Assembly (NCBI RefSeq): GCF_016616885.1
Contig: NZ_CP067102.1
Coordinates: forward strand, 6,848,501 to 6,912,500
DNA: 64,000 nucleotides
Direction of reading: 5' to 3'
DNA from: Bradyrhizobium diazoefficiens
Lineage (GTDB): Bacteria; Pseudomonadota; Alphaproteobacteria; Rhizobiales; Xanthobacteraceae
Numbering within the stretch: position 1 is the first letter of the stretch; each line of letters opens with the position of its first letter. The notes beneath the pieces are model-generated. The model ran no database searches and was not told the DNA's origin. It saw nothing but the letters and a program-made list of their open reading frames with translations. This document shows, one piece after another, positions 36,245 to 45,894 of the stretch. The translations under genes were made by a program, and so were the position numbers.

Positions 36245-37081
36245 CTAGCTCGCCCAGTTCTCGCGAAATTCGGGAAACAATGTCAGGCCGCCGCAGGCAT
36301 AAATGGTCTGCCCGGTGATATAGCTGGCATCATCCGAGGCGAGGAACGCGAACACGGCGGCGATCTCTTCCGGTGTGCCGACGCGGCCCATGGGGATGTG
36401 GTTGGTGACAACGCCGCGCTTGTCGGCATCGGCGGTCCAGGCCGCATTGATCGGCGTGTCGATCGCGCCGGGCCCGACCGCATTGACGCGGATGCCGCGG
36501 CCGGCAAATTCCAGCGCCAGCGTGCGGGTCAGGTTGGCCATGCCGCCCTTGCTGATCGAATAAGCGAGATAGCCCGGCTTCGGAATGATCTGATGCACGC
36601 TGGAGCAGTTGATGATGCTGCCGCCTCCGCCGCGCGCGACGAAATGCGCCAGGGCCTTCTGCGCGCAGAGCACGGCGCCGTTGAGATTGACGTCGATGAT
36701 GCGGCGGTAGGTTTCGATGTCGAGCGCCTCGCTCGGCGATTCCCGCTGGAAGCCGGCATTGTTGACGAGACAATCGAGGCGCTTCCAACGTGTCAGGATG
36801 GTCTCGAACATCGCACTGACATCCTGCTCGTTGCTGACGTCGGCCCGGACGATGACATGGTCGAGATTGCCGTGGCCGCGGTCACCCGATCCCGTCCTTG
36901 CGAGCGCAAGCGTCTCCTCGGCTTTCCCGGGGTGATCGACATAGTTGATGGCGACGGTCGCCCCTTCCTGGGCAAGCCTGACGGCAACGGCGCGGCCGAT
37001 GCCCTGGGAGGCACCGGTCACCAGTGCATATCGGCCGGCGAGACGTGAAGCAAAGGCGGTTGAGAGATCGGTCTGTGGCAT
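36245..37081 (-). CDS. Short-chain dehydrogenase/reductase (glucose dehydrogenase-like)
   Basis: A 278-residue SDR. Motifs: TGASQGIGRAVAVRLAQEGA, DCLVNNAGFQRESP, catalytic Ser (INCSSVHQIIP) and Tyr-Lys (YLAYSISKGG), and C-terminal YITGQTIYACGGLTLFPEF. The SSVH and GGLTLYP-like features resemble bacterial glucose/sugar 1-dehydrogenases. ATG at 37081 has CGGAG 7 nt upstream. It lies 72 bp after the NCS2 permease on the same strand. Confidence 0.88.
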   Translation of the reverse strand: MPQTDLSTAFASRLAGRYALVTGASQGIGRAVAVRLAQEGATVAINYVDHPGKAEETLALARTGSGDRGHGNLDHVIVRADVSNEQDVSAMFETILTRWKRLDCLVNNAGFQRESPSEALDIETYRRIIDVNLNGAVLCAQKALAHFVARGGGGSIINCSSVHQIIPKPGYLAYSISKGGMANLTRTLALEFAGRGIRVNAVGPGAIDTPINAAWTADADKRGVVTNHIPMGRVGTPEEIAAVFAFLASDDASYITGQTIYACGGLTLFPEFRENWAS

Positions 37082-37153
37082 GTGTTGTCTCCGGGATGCC
37101 TCATCATGGACGGAACCGCTGTTTTGTTCCATCCCTTAGCGCATCGCTGGGAA

Positions 37154-38473
37154 TCATTCCGCGCGACGCGCGATCGGAGAAGTCAGGATCTGGTAAAGAA
37201 TGATGGCGCCGAAGGTGGCCGTGCCGATTCCGCCGATCGTGAACGCCCCGAATTTCAGCGTGAGATCGCCGGCGCCTGCGGTCAAAGCCACCGCGACGGT
37301 GATCAGGTTCGCGGGGTTGGCGAAATCGACCTTGTTCTCGACCCAGATCCGGCCCGCCATCGCCGCGATCAATCCGAACAGCACGATCGAAAGGCCGCCG
37401 ATGACCGGACCGGGGATCGACAGGATGAGTGCGCCGAATTTCGGCGAGAAGCCGAGCAGGAGCGACACGGTCGCGGCGAAGGCGAACAGCAAGGTCGAAT
37501 AGACCTTCGTTGCCGCCATGACGCCGATGTTCTCGGCATAGGTGGTGACGCCGGTGCCGCCGCCGCAGGCGGCCACGATCGTCGCGAGGCTGTCGGCGAA
37601 CAGCGCGCGGCCGAGATAGGCATCGAGGCTCCGGCCCGTCATGGCGCCGACGGCCTTGATGTGACCGAGGTTCTCGGCGACGAGAATGACTGCGACCGGC
37701 GCGATCAGAAAGATCGCGTCGGCATGGAAGGTCGGCGTGGTGAAGTTCGGCAGGCCGAACCACGGCGCGGCCGACAGCTGCATGAAGTCAATCGGCTTGC
37801 CGAAGCCAAGGCCGTTCGCAAACAACAGATACAAAAGATATCCGCCGATGGCGCCGAGGATGATCGGCAGCCGGCGCCACAGGCCGGGAGCCGCAACGGC
37901 GACCACGCCGATGATCAGAACGGTTGCGAGCCCTATCCACGTCTCGAACGCGTTGGCGCTTACCGCCTTGACCGCCACGGGCGCGAGGTTGAGGCCGATC
38001 GCGGCGACCACGGCGCCGGTGACGGCCGGCGGCATCAGGCGCTCGACCCAACCGATTCCCGACCACATCACGACCAGCGCGATCACGCCGTACAGCACAC
38101 CAGCCGCGACGATGCCGCCGAGCGCAACCGACAGGTTCGGGTTCGGCCCATGCCCGGCATAGCCGGTGGCGGCGATCACGACGGCGATGAAGGCGAAGCT
38201 CGAGCCGAGATAGCTCGGTACGCGCCCGGCGACGATGACGAAGAAGATCAGCGTGCCGACGCCGGAGAACAGGACCGCAACATTGGGATCGAATCCCATC
38301 AGCAGCGGCGCGATGATCGTCGACCCCGACATCGCGACGCAATGCTGGAGACCCGAGACGACAGTCTGGCCCCATGACAGCCGCTCCTCCGGCATGATCA
38401 CGCCCGAGGTCTTCAGCTTCCAACGCGGAAAATAGCTATGCGCCTGCTCGTTCGAGCTCGTTGCGTTCGACAT
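37154..38473 (-). CDS. NCS2 family nucleobase:cation symporter (uracil/xanthine permease)
   Basis: A 439-residue permease with 12-14 membrane segments. Signatures: SWGQTVVSGLQHCVAMSGST near the N-terminus, MPPAVTGAVVAAIGLNLAP and GGTGVTTYAENIGVMAATK (NCS2 motif with the conserved Glu). It resembles the RutG/UraA side of the family more than XanQ. ATG at 38473 has GGGGGG upstream. It is divergent from dctA. The substrate is probably uracil or a related base, but this is not provable here. Confidence 0.9.
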   Translation of the reverse strand: MSNATSSNEQAHSYFPRWKLKTSGVIMPEERLSWGQTVVSGLQHCVAMSGSTIIAPLLMGFDPNVAVLFSGVGTLIFFVIVAGRVPSYLGSSFAFIAVVIAATGYAGHGPNPNLSVALGGIVAAGVLYGVIALVVMWSGIGWVERLMPPAVTGAVVAAIGLNLAPVAVKAVSANAFETWIGLATVLIIGVVAVAAPGLWRRLPIILGAIGGYLLYLLFANGLGFGKPIDFMQLSAAPWFGLPNFTTPTFHADAIFLIAPVAVILVAENLGHIKAVGAMTGRSLDAYLGRALFADSLATIVAACGGGTGVTTYAENIGVMAATKVYSTLLFAFAATVSLLLGFSPKFGALILSIPGPVIGGLSIVLFGLIAAMAGRIWVENKVDFANPANLITVAVALTAGAGDLTLKFGAFTIGGIGTATFGAIILYQILTSPIARRAE

Positions 38474-38548
38474 GTTCCCCCCAATTGCGGTGCAGCGATT
38501 GATCTTCGTGCGATCCGACAAAAATGTGATTGTTGCTTATGCGGCGAA

Positions 38549-38570
38549 CATCACATGATGTAAATCATGC
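38549..38570. promoter_or_regulatory. Two overlapping palindromes between the NCS2 permease and dctA
   Basis: ACATCA-CA-TGATGT (38549-38562) and CATGAT-GTAA-ATCATG (38555-38570) are both perfect and overlap. They lie 29-50 bp upstream of the dctA start in the 125-bp divergent region. This is a candidate operator for one or both genes. No sigma-54 promoter typical of rhizobial dctA was seen. Confidence 0.45.
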
Positions 38571-38598
38571 AAGATCAATGCGTTCCGGGGCTCATCCT

Positions 38599-39927
38599 AT
38601 GACACAGATTGCGATCCAGCCAGCCGTTCACCGCCGGCACCAGCCCTGGTACAAGATCCTCTACGCCCAGGTGCTGATCGCGATCGTACTCGGCGTGCTG
38701 ATCGGCTATTTCTATCCCGACCTCGGCAAGGCGCTGAAGCCGCTCGGCGACGCCTTCATCGCGCTGATCAAGATGATGATCGCGCCGGTGATCTTCTGCA
38801 CCGTGGTGCACGGCATCTCCTCGATGGGCGACCTCAAGCGCGTCGGCCGGGTCGGGCTGAAGTCGCTGATCTATTTCGAGACGGTCTCGACCGTCGCGCT
38901 CGCCATCGGCCTCCTGGTCGGCGAGATTCTCCAGCCCGGGCGCGGCTTCAACATCGATCCCGCTACGATCGATCCGAAATCAGTGGCGACCTATGTCACC
39001 AAAGCGCACGAAGACGGCATCGTCGCCCATCTGATGGCGATCATCCCCGACAGCTATGTGGGCGCGATCGCGCGTGGCGATCTCTTGCAGGTGCTGCTGG
39101 TCTCGATCCTCTCCGGTTTCGCCATCGCTTTCCTCGGCAAGACCGGCGAGCCGATCGCGGAGGCGATCGACAAGGCCGCAAAAATGTTCTTCGGCATCAT
39201 CCGCATCATCGTGCGCGTAGCGCCGATTGGCGCCTTCGGCGCGATGGCGTTCACCGTCGGCGCCTATGGCCTCGGCTCGCTGCTCAACCTCGCCGCCCTG
39301 ATCGGCACGTTCTATCTCACCAGCATCCTGTTCGTGCTGATCGTGCTGGGCTCGATCGCAAGGCTCGCCGGCTTCTCGATCCTGCGCTTCATCGCCTACA
39401 TCAAGGACGAGTTGCTGATCGTGCTCGGCACCTCGTCCTCGGAGACGGTGCTGCCACAGATGATCCAGAAGATGGAGCATCTCGGCGCCTCGCGCTCCGT
39501 TGTCGGCCTCGTCATCCCGACCGGCTACAGCTTCAACCTCGACGGCACCAACATCTACATGACGTTGGCGACGCTGTTCCTGGCACAGGCGACCAATACG
39601 CATCTGACGATCTGGCAGGAGCTCGGCATTCTGGGCATCGCCATGATCACGTCGAAGGGCGCATCAGGCGTGACCGGCGCCGGCTTCATCACGCTCGCCG
39701 CGACACTCTCGATCGTGCCTGATATCCCGATCCAGTCGATCGCGATCCTGGTCGGCATCGACAAATTCATGAGCGAGTGCCGCGCGCTGACCAACCTGAT
39801 CGGCAACGGCGTCGCCTGCGTCGTCATCAGCATCTCGGAAGGCGAGCTCGACCGCGACGCGCTGCACGAGACCATGGCGCATCCGCTGGAGATGGGCGAG
39901 GCGCTGGAACCTGGCGGCAGCGCGTAG
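38599..39927 (+). CDS. dctA: C4-dicarboxylate transport protein DctA
   Basis: A 442-residue DAACS-family symporter for succinate, fumarate and malate. Typical stretches are [59 protein letters not shown] (Ser-rich loop), [19 protein letters not shown] and [19 protein letters not shown]. In rhizobia such carriers feed C4 acids to nitrogen-fixing bacteroids. Here the usual dctBD two-component genes are not adjacent, so this may be a second DctA copy. The gene has its own terminator. Confidence 0.96.
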   Translation: MTQIAIQPAVHRRHQPWYKILYAQVLIAIVLGVLIGYFYPDLGKALKPLGDAFIALIKMMIAPVIFCTVVHGISSMGDLKRVGRVGLKSLIYFETVSTVALAIGLLVGEILQPGRGFNIDPATIDPKSVATYVTKAHEDGIVAHLMAIIPDSYVGAIARGDLLQVLLVSILSGFAIAFLGKTGEPIAEAIDKAAKMFFGIIRIIVRVAPIGAFGAMAFTVGAYGLGSLLNLAALIGTFYLTSILFVLIVLGSIARLAGFSILRFIAYIKDELLIVLGTSSSETVLPQMIQKMEHLGASRSVVGLVIPTGYSFNLDGTNIYMTLATLFLAQATNTHLTIWQELGILGIAMITSKGASGVTGAGFITLAATLSIVPDIPIQSIAILVGIDKFMSECRALTNLIGNGVACVVISISEGELDRDALHETMAHPLEMGEALEPGGSA

Positions 39928-40049
39928 AGCCGCGACGCGCAGGCGGGCACAGCCTGGGTCCCGATGCGGTAGTTTCCCGGAATGGTCAATTGGTGAGACA
40001 CGCGGCACAACAACGGCATTGGGGTCACCGATTGATACTCATTCATTCC

Positions 40050-40083
40050 ACCCGACGCGCTGGGGGCAGAGCGTCGGGTTTTT
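40050..40083 (+). terminator. Rho-independent terminator after dctA
   Basis: Stem ACCCGACGC / GCGTCGGGT (40050-40058 with 40071-40079) with a 12-nt loop and a TTTTT run. It lies 123 bp past the dctA stop. Confidence 0.8.
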
Positions 40084-40114
40084 GAAGGATTGCCAGCACG
40101 ATCCGCGAGGCGGA

Positions 40115-41731
40115 TCAGATCATCCCGCCATTGGCGCGCAGCATCCTGGCAGCCAAATCGACCCGACGCGTAACCCCGATGGCCTGCAGGAACGCCTCGT
40201 CATGGCTGACGACGAGCAGCGCGCCATCATAGGCCCTCAGGCCCGCTTCGACGGCCTCGATGGACTCGAGGTCGAGATGATTGGTCGGCTCGTCAAGGAT
40301 CAGCAGCGACGGCGGCGTCGATCCGCCGAGTACGCAGGCGAGCCCCGCACGAAACAGCTGCCCGCCGCTCAGGCTGCCGACGATCTGCAGGGCCGCATCG
40401 GCGCGAAACATGAAGCGCGCCAGCGCGGCGTGGCACTCGTTCGCGCCAGCCCCTGGATTGAGGCGCGCGAAATTGCCCAGGATTGAGCTCGCGGGATCGA
40501 GCAGGCTGACCTTCTGATCGAACAGCGCAAAGTCCGGTCTGACCCGCACAGTGCCCGAGATAGCGGGCAGCTCACCGGCGATGAGTTTCAGCAACGTTGT
40601 CTTGCCGGAGCCATTGGGCCCGACAATCGCGACACGCTCCGGCCCAACGATTGTCAGCGATAGGTCGCGCAAGACCGGCCGCTCCGGCTGATAACCCGCA
40701 CTGGCGCGATCGAGCCAAACCACCTCCCGCCCCGCCGGCAGCTGGGTCGAGGGCAGCTTGACGGACAGCGGCTGGAGAACCTCGATGCGTCGGCGCGCGG
40801 CGTCGACCGCATCGAGCGCCTCCGCGCGCCGCCGCTCAGTGATCTGCGCAGTCTTGCCGCCACTGTCCTCGCTGCGATCCCTGCGCGCGCCAGCGAGAAT
40901 ACGCGGCATGTCGCCCTTGGCGCGCTTCTTCCTGCCACCGCTGTCCTTGCGCGCTTTCCGCTCGACCGCCTCCCGCGCCTTGCCGTCGATCTCGGACAGA
41001 TGCTTCTCGGCATGCGCGAGGTCGTGCCTGACCGCCGCGAGCTCGACAGCCTTCTGCGCGCGGTAGCTGCTCCAATTGCCGCCATAGCGCGTCGCCGCCC
41101 CGAGCGAGGTCAGCTCGACGATGGCGTCCATCGTCTCGAGCAGCGCCCGGTCATGGCTAACGACAATCGCGCCGCCGCGCCAGGCGGTCAGGAGATCGAT
41201 CACGGCATAGCGCCCGTCCCGATCGAGATTGTCGGTGGGCTCGTCCAACAACAGGAAGTCCGGCTCGGTGAAGAGCAGCGCGGCGAGACGAACACGCGTG
41301 ACCTGCCCGCCCGACAAGCGCTCCAATTCCGTGTCGGGCACGATATCGAACCCAACGCGGGCCAGAGCCGATGCGAGCCGCGTCTCGAGAGTCCAGTCGA
41401 CATCGGCAACGTCTTCGGCCGAGGCATCGCCGCGCTCGGCACGGCGCAGCAGGTCCAGGGCATCGCGCGCGCCGAAGAGGTCGACGACCGTCGCGCCCGC
41501 GCGGAGCTGGGCGTCCTGACGCAGCAGCCCGACCGTTCCGTTGACGATCACACGCCCCGACTGCGGCGCGTGCTCGCCCGTGATCGCGGCGAGCAGGGTT
41601 GTCTTGCCGACGCCATTGCGGCCGACGAGGCCGGCTCGCTCAGTGCCGAAGGTCAGATCGATGTTGGAGAGGAGAGAACGGCCGTCAGGCGTGGACAGCG
41701 ACAGGCGCGACAGGATGATTGAAGCAGGCAT
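40115..41731 (-). CDS. ABC-F family ATPase
   Basis: A 538-residue soluble protein with two ABC domains and no membrane segments. Walker A motifs are GRNGVGKTT and GPNGSGKTT, ABC signatures LSGGQVTR and LSGGQLFRAG, and Walker B LLLDEPTDNLD and LILDEPTNHLDLES. A charged Arg/Lys-rich linker (RKARKDSGGRKKRAKGD) connects the halves, as in translational ABC-F ATPases that act on the ribosome. ATG at 41731 has GGGGA upstream. The exact subgroup is not assignable; antibiotic resistance or housekeeping are both open. Confidence 0.92.
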   Translation of the reverse strand: MPASIILSRLSLSTPDGRSLLSNIDLTFGTERAGLVGRNGVGKTTLLAAITGEHAPQSGRVIVNGTVGLLRQDAQLRAGATVVDLFGARDALDLLRRAERGDASAEDVADVDWTLETRLASALARVGFDIVPDTELERLSGGQVTRVRLAALLFTEPDFLLLDEPTDNLDRDGRYAVIDLLTAWRGGAIVVSHDRALLETMDAIVELTSLGAATRYGGNWSSYRAQKAVELAAVRHDLAHAEKHLSEIDGKAREAVERKARKDSGGRKKRAKGDMPRILAGARRDRSEDSGGKTAQITERRRAEALDAVDAARRRIEVLQPLSVKLPSTQLPAGREVVWLDRASAGYQPERPVLRDLSLTIVGPERVAIVGPNGSGKTTLLKLIAGELPAISGTVRVRPDFALFDQKVSLLDPASSILGNFARLNPGAGANECHAALARFMFRADAALQIVGSLSGGQLFRAGLACVLGGSTPPSLLILDEPTNHLDLESIEAVEAGLRAYDGALLVVSHDEAFLQAIGVTRRVDLAARMLRANGGMI

Positions 41732-41891
41732 GGAATTCCCCGTGAGCAAAGCGGATCGGCGTTGCGGTCGGGGTAAAATCCATGGCTGCGAATATCCTTG
41801 TTGAGAGACTGCTCATAAGCCTGCAGCGCGGCAAGATCAAGCCGTGTCCTCGGCGCCGCCGAGATTGGCGACGCCAACGATGTCCTCTTCT

Positions 41892-43013
41892 TTAGAGCGT
41901 GGCGGGATGAAAGCGGTCGATGCCGAGATCGCTGACGCGGGTCTGGGTGCCGCCATTGACGATCAGCTCCGCCATCACGGCGCCGGCGCCGGGGCCGAGC
42001 TGGAAGCCGTGCAGCGAGAAGCCGAACTGGTGATAGAGGCCCTTGTGGCGGCTGCTCGGGCCGAACACGGGGATATCGTCGGTCATCTTCGCCTCGATGC
42101 CGGCCCAGGCGCGGACGATGGTGGCGTTGCGCATCACCGGAAACAGCTCGAACACGGTGCGCGCGCTGGTCGCGAGACTCTTCCAGTCCAGCACCGTCTC
42201 GTTGCGGTCCTGATAGGGCCTAGCCAGATGGCCGCCGCCGATCAGCACGGTGCCGTTGGAGAATTGCTTGAAAGAGAGCTTTCGCCCGCGCAGGATCACA
42301 ACGGGATCGATGAAATGCGGCACGCGCGAGGTGATCATCAACATCGGCGCCACGGTTTCGACCGGCACGGGCTCGCCGAGTGCGGCCGCGATCTCGCCGG
42401 CCCAGGCACCGGCGGCGTTGACGAGCACCGGCGCGGCAAAGGTTTCAGTGCCGACATCGACGTACCAGAGACCGTCGCTGTAGCGGATGTTGCTCGCGGC
42501 TACGCCCTCGCGCACGGTCGCGCCGAGTTCCTCGGCCTTGCGTCGGAATGCCGTCGTCGTCTGCGCCGGATTGGCCGCGCCGTCACGGCGCGAGACGACA
42601 CCGCCGGGGCAGGTTTCGGCGACCGCAGGCACGAGCCGGCGCAACTCTGTCGCGTCGATCAGCTCTTCATGAGTGAAGCCGAGCGCGTTGAGCTCGGCGA
42701 CGCGCGCGCGGCAGATTTCGAGCTCCTCCTCATTCTCGGCGACCAGCACCTGGCCGTGACTCTCAAAGCTGCAATCGTCGTCCAGGAGATCCTTGATCTT
42801 CTCCCAGATCCCCATCGAGCGGATCGACAGCGGGATTTCGGGGATGTGCCGCGCGAGCTGGCGGACGCCGCCGGCATTGACGCCGGAAGCGTGGCGGCCG
42901 GCATAATCCTTCTCGATCAGCACCGGCTTGAGGCCGGCGAGGCACAGGTGCAGCGCGGTCGAACATCCGTGGATGCCGCCGCCGACGACGATCGCATCCA
43001 CGTTTTGAGTCAT
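41892..43013 (-). CDS. FAD-dependent oxidoreductase, DAO type (dehydrogenase beta subunit)
   Basis: A 373-residue flavoprotein of the D-amino acid oxidase / sarcosine oxidase beta / HcnC group. FAD motif AIVVGGGIHGCSTALHLCLA at the N-terminus, NAAGAWAGEIAAAL in the middle and GLYHQFGFSLHGFQLGPGAG near the C-terminus. The start overlaps the stop of the preceding subunit (ATGA). With the next two genes it matches three-subunit, membrane-linked dehydrogenases for opines or (hydroxy)proline. Confidence 0.88.
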   Translation of the reverse strand: MTQNVDAIVVGGGIHGCSTALHLCLAGLKPVLIEKDYAGRHASGVNAGGVRQLARHIPEIPLSIRSMGIWEKIKDLLDDDCSFESHGQVLVAENEEELEICRARVAELNALGFTHEELIDATELRRLVPAVAETCPGGVVSRRDGAANPAQTTTAFRRKAEELGATVREGVAASNIRYSDGLWYVDVGTETFAAPVLVNAAGAWAGEIAAALGEPVPVETVAPMLMITSRVPHFIDPVVILRGRKLSFKQFSNGTVLIGGGHLARPYQDRNETVLDWKSLATSARTVFELFPVMRNATIVRAWAGIEAKMTDDIPVFGPSSRHKGLYHQFGFSLHGFQLGPGAGAVMAELIVNGGTQTRVSDLGIDRFHPATL

Positions 43014-44428
43014 CCGCGCACCACGGCCTTGATATCCGCCTCGCTCTTCGGAACGGCGGCAAGCTCGGCGAGCGTGATCGGCTTGACCGGCGCGCGCAGC
43101 CGGTAATAGCCGATCTCTTGTGGAGTCTTGCCGCGCGCCTGCGCCATCAGCTCGGTGACGGTGAGGCCGCAAAGGCGGCCCTGGCACGGGCCCATGCCGC
43201 TGCGGCGATAGGCCTTGAGCTGGTTCGGCCCGGTCGCGCCGATCGCAACGGAATCGAGAACGTCCTTCGCCGTGACCTCCTCACAGCGGCAGACGATGGT
43301 GTCGCCGGAGGGAATGCGAAACTGCGGCGACGGGCGGAACAGCGTGTCGAGGAAAACGCGGCCGCGCTCGGCCTTGGCGAGATCGGCGCGGAGCGTCGCC
43401 ATCGCGGGAAGCTTCGCAGCGGCAGCGGCCGCCAGTGCGTCCACCGCCGCGCGCGCCGCGATGCGACCGCGGACCACGGCGGCATTCGCGCCGCCGATGC
43501 CGGCGCCGTCGCCGGCGATCGCGATGCCGGGAACGGACGAATTGCCGCTGGGATCGAGCACTGGCGACCAGCAGAGCTGCAAATCGTCCCAGCGATGCTC
43601 AACGTCTGCGGACATCGCAAGGTTGACATTGGGCACGACGCCGTGATGCAGCAGCAGGAGATCCGCAGGGATGGTCTCGCGCTTGTCGCCCGCGACATAG
43701 CTGACGCTCGTGAGCTGACCATCGCCGGTCGCGACAAGCTCGGTGACCCCAGAGACGACCCGCACCTTCGCCTTCACCTCGCGCATCATCGACAGGCCCT
43801 TGGTGAAATAGGGCGAGGTCAGGAAAGCGAAGGCGTGCGGCAGCGCGGCGAAGTAGTTGCCGCGCTCCGTGGTGTCGAGGATGCGGTCGATGCGGCCGCC
43901 GAGGCGCAAGATCTGCGCGGCGAGCAGCCAGAGCAGCGGCCCCTGCCCCGCGATCACGGTGCGTCCATCAGGCACCAGCGCCGACGATTTCAGCATCGTC
44001 TGCGCGGCGCCTGCGGTCATCACGCCCGGCAATGTCCAGCCGGGAATCGGAAACGGCCGCTCCAGTGCGCCGGTCGCAAGGATCACGCGCTTCGCCTTGA
44101 CGAAGGCGGACGCGCCGCCGATCGACACGGCGATATCGAGGTTGCGGTCGAGGCTCCAGACCGTGGCACGATGGATGACCTCGGCACTGCTCGCGCGGAG
44201 CGACTGCACGAGATCGGCACCCGCCCAATAGTCGGCACCAAGCTGGCTGCGCTCGGTCACCGGCGTAGACGAGATGGCGCGAAACACCTGGCCGCCCGGA
44301 CCGACGTTCTCGTCGAGCAACAGCGTCGTGAGGCCAGCTTCGGCGGAGGTCGCGGCGGCAGCGAGGCCTGCTGGCCCGGCGCCAATCACAACCACATCGT
44401 ATTCTTCGCGCTTGGGAGCCACAGTCAT
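43010..44428 (-). CDS. FAD/NAD(P)-binding oxidoreductase with C-terminal 2Fe-2S (HcnB/OoxA-like alpha subunit)
   Basis: A 472-residue protein. FAD motif VVVIGAGPAGLAAAATSAEA, the reduced-thioredoxin-reductase-like GALERPFPIPGWTLPGVMTA, and ATGDG... NAD-type core. The C-terminal BFD-like domain has Cys residues in CRCEEVT and GPCQGRLC that should hold a 2Fe-2S cluster. It overlaps both neighbours by ATGA, so the three subunits are made together. Similar proteins are octopine/nopaline oxidase OoxA and hydrogen cyanide synthase HcnB. Confidence 0.9.
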   Translation of the reverse strand: MTVAPKREEYDVVVIGAGPAGLAAAATSAEAGLTTLLLDENVGPGGQVFRAISSTPVTERSQLGADYWAGADLVQSLRASSAEVIHRATVWSLDRNLDIAVSIGGASAFVKAKRVILATGALERPFPIPGWTLPGVMTAGAAQTMLKSSALVPDGRTVIAGQGPLLWLLAAQILRLGGRIDRILDTTERGNYFAALPHAFAFLTSPYFTKGLSMMREVKAKVRVVSGVTELVATGDGQLTSVSYVAGDKRETIPADLLLLHHGVVPNVNLAMSADVEHRWDDLQLCWSPVLDPSGNSSVPGIAIAGDGAGIGGANAAVVRGRIAARAAVDALAAAAAAKLPAMATLRADLAKAERGRVFLDTLFRPSPQFRIPSGDTIVCRCEEVTAKDVLDSVAIGATGPNQLKAYRRSGMGPCQGRLCGLTVTELMAQARGKTPQEIGYYRLRAPVKPITLAELAAVPKSEADIKAVVRG

Positions 44429-44721
44429 CGCCCGATCTCCCGCTTGCCCTTCTGAATTTCGATCTGCATGCCCTCGGCGACAGGCACGAGGCAGCCTTGT
44501 CTGTTGCCGACGCCATCGATGGTGACGAGGCAGTCGAAGCACACGCCCATCATGCAATAGGGCAGACGCGGCGCGCCGCTCACCGCGGTGGAGCGGCGCG
44601 CGTCCTGCCCGGATGCCAGCAGTGCCGCGGAAACGGTGTCGCCCACGCGAGCCGCGACGGCAACGCCGTCGACGAAGATTTGGACCTGCGGTCGCTTGTC
44701 CTGCTCGGATCGTCTAAACAT
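44425..44721 (-). CDS. Small 2Fe-2S protein (HcnA-like gamma subunit)
   Basis: A 98-residue ferredoxin-fold subunit. Fe-S Cys residues are in PYCMMGVCFDC followed by RQGCLVPVAEGM, the pattern seen in HcnA/sarcosine oxidase alpha N-terminal domains. It starts at 44721 and its stop overlaps the next start (ATGA). It should pass electrons from the FAD subunits. Confidence 0.9.
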   Translation of the reverse strand: MFRRSEQDKRPQVQIFVDGVAVAARVGDTVSAALLASGQDARRSTAVSGAPRLPYCMMGVCFDCLVTIDGVGNRQGCLVPVAEGMQIEIQKGKREIGR

Positions 44722-44749
44722 GGGATGCCTCTTGGCTCCTTCTGTATCT

Positions 44750-45886
44750 CTAGTAACCGCTGTTGTTCGCCGCGCCCGCGCCGCCAAAGCGGCTCGCCGA
44801 GAACGCGCCGACCAGCTCCGGCTCGAGCGCGCCCTGCGCCACCATGCGCGCGATCTCGAAGGCGTGGTTGGAGGCGAGCGTCACGCCGGAATGGCAGCAG
44901 GCGACGAAGGCGCCGGGATACGTCTCCGACTGGTCGTAGATCGGAAAGCCATCCTGCGGCATGACGCGGATGCCGGCCCAGCTCCTGACCACGTTGAGCC
45001 GGGCGAGATGCGGAAACATCCGCTGCGCGCGATCGGTCATCACCGCACTGATCGAATGTTTCAGCGCGCGGTCGTCGAGCTCATCCTCCTTGCTGTCGCC
45101 GATCATCACAGTGCCCTCGTCGGTCTGACGGATCGTGGTCAGCGGATGCGGCAGGAACTGCATGGTGCGCTCGGTCACCACGATCTGGCCGCGGGTCGGG
45201 CCCATCGGCGCGTAGAGGCCGACCATCGGCGCCAGCGTCTGGTTGGCATTGCCGGCGGCGAGCACAATTTTGGCGGCGCGCAGCTCGCCTTTCGGCGTGG
45301 CTAGGCGGAATTCGCCGCCGCTCTTGCTGATCGCCGAAACCGGCTGCTCCGGGAAATAGTCGATACCGAATGCCTTGAAGCCGGTGTGGAAGGCGCGAAA
45401 GGTGCGCAGCGAATTGACGTGGCCATCGAGCGGACAATAGCTGCCGCCGGAGACTTCGGGGCCGATCAGCGGCAGCGCCTTCTTCACTTCGGACGCGGAC
45501 AGCATCTCCATCTTGTAATCGGCCGCACCGGTCTGGTTGTTCATGCGCCTGACCAGCTCCGTGCGCTGGCCGAATTCGTCCTCGCCGAGCGTGAGATGGA
45601 AGCCGCCGTTTTGTTGGAGCGAAACATCGAGGCCGGTGTGTTGCTTCAACTCAGACGCAAGCCGGCCCCATGCCTGCGACGCCTGCACGGTCCAGACCGT
45701 ATAGGCCGGCATGCCCAAGCCTTTGCTCTGTACCCAGACCAGCGCAAAGTTCGCGCGCGAGGCCCGCTTGGTGATGTCGCCTTCGTCGAGCACGGCGACG
45801 CTCTTGCCGAGCCGGCCGAGGCCCCAGGCAATGGCGGAGCCGAGCAATCCGCCGCCGACGACGGCGACGTCATAGTCCCTGGACAT
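44750..45886 (-). CDS. FAD-dependent oxidoreductase (DAO family)
   Basis: A 378-residue flavoprotein with VAVVGGGLLGSAIAWGLGRL at the N-terminus, GPTRGQIVVTERTMQFLPHP in the substrate domain and VRSWAGIRVMPQDGFPIYDQ near the C-terminus. It is a second DAO-type gene in the operon, 8 bp after the second permease gene. It may oxidise the imported amine or amino acid directly or a product of the three-subunit enzyme. Confidence 0.86.
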   Translation of the reverse strand: MSRDYDVAVVGGGLLGSAIAWGLGRLGKSVAVLDEGDITKRASRANFALVWVQSKGLGMPAYTVWTVQASQAWGRLASELKQHTGLDVSLQQNGGFHLTLGEDEFGQRTELVRRMNNQTGAADYKMEMLSASEVKKALPLIGPEVSGGSYCPLDGHVNSLRTFRAFHTGFKAFGIDYFPEQPVSAISKSGGEFRLATPKGELRAAKIVLAAGNANQTLAPMVGLYAPMGPTRGQIVVTERTMQFLPHPLTTIRQTDEGTVMIGDSKEDELDDRALKHSISAVMTDRAQRMFPHLARLNVVRSWAGIRVMPQDGFPIYDQSETYPGAFVACCHSGVTLASNHAFEIARMVAQGALEPELVGAFSASRFGGAGAANNSGY

Positions 45887-45894
45887 GGGTTCTC

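Noticed and set aside
37082..38377. Long plus-strand frame opposite the NCS2 permease
   Set aside because: Highly charged Arg/Asp/Glu-rich translation opposite a membrane protein, a classic shadow pattern.
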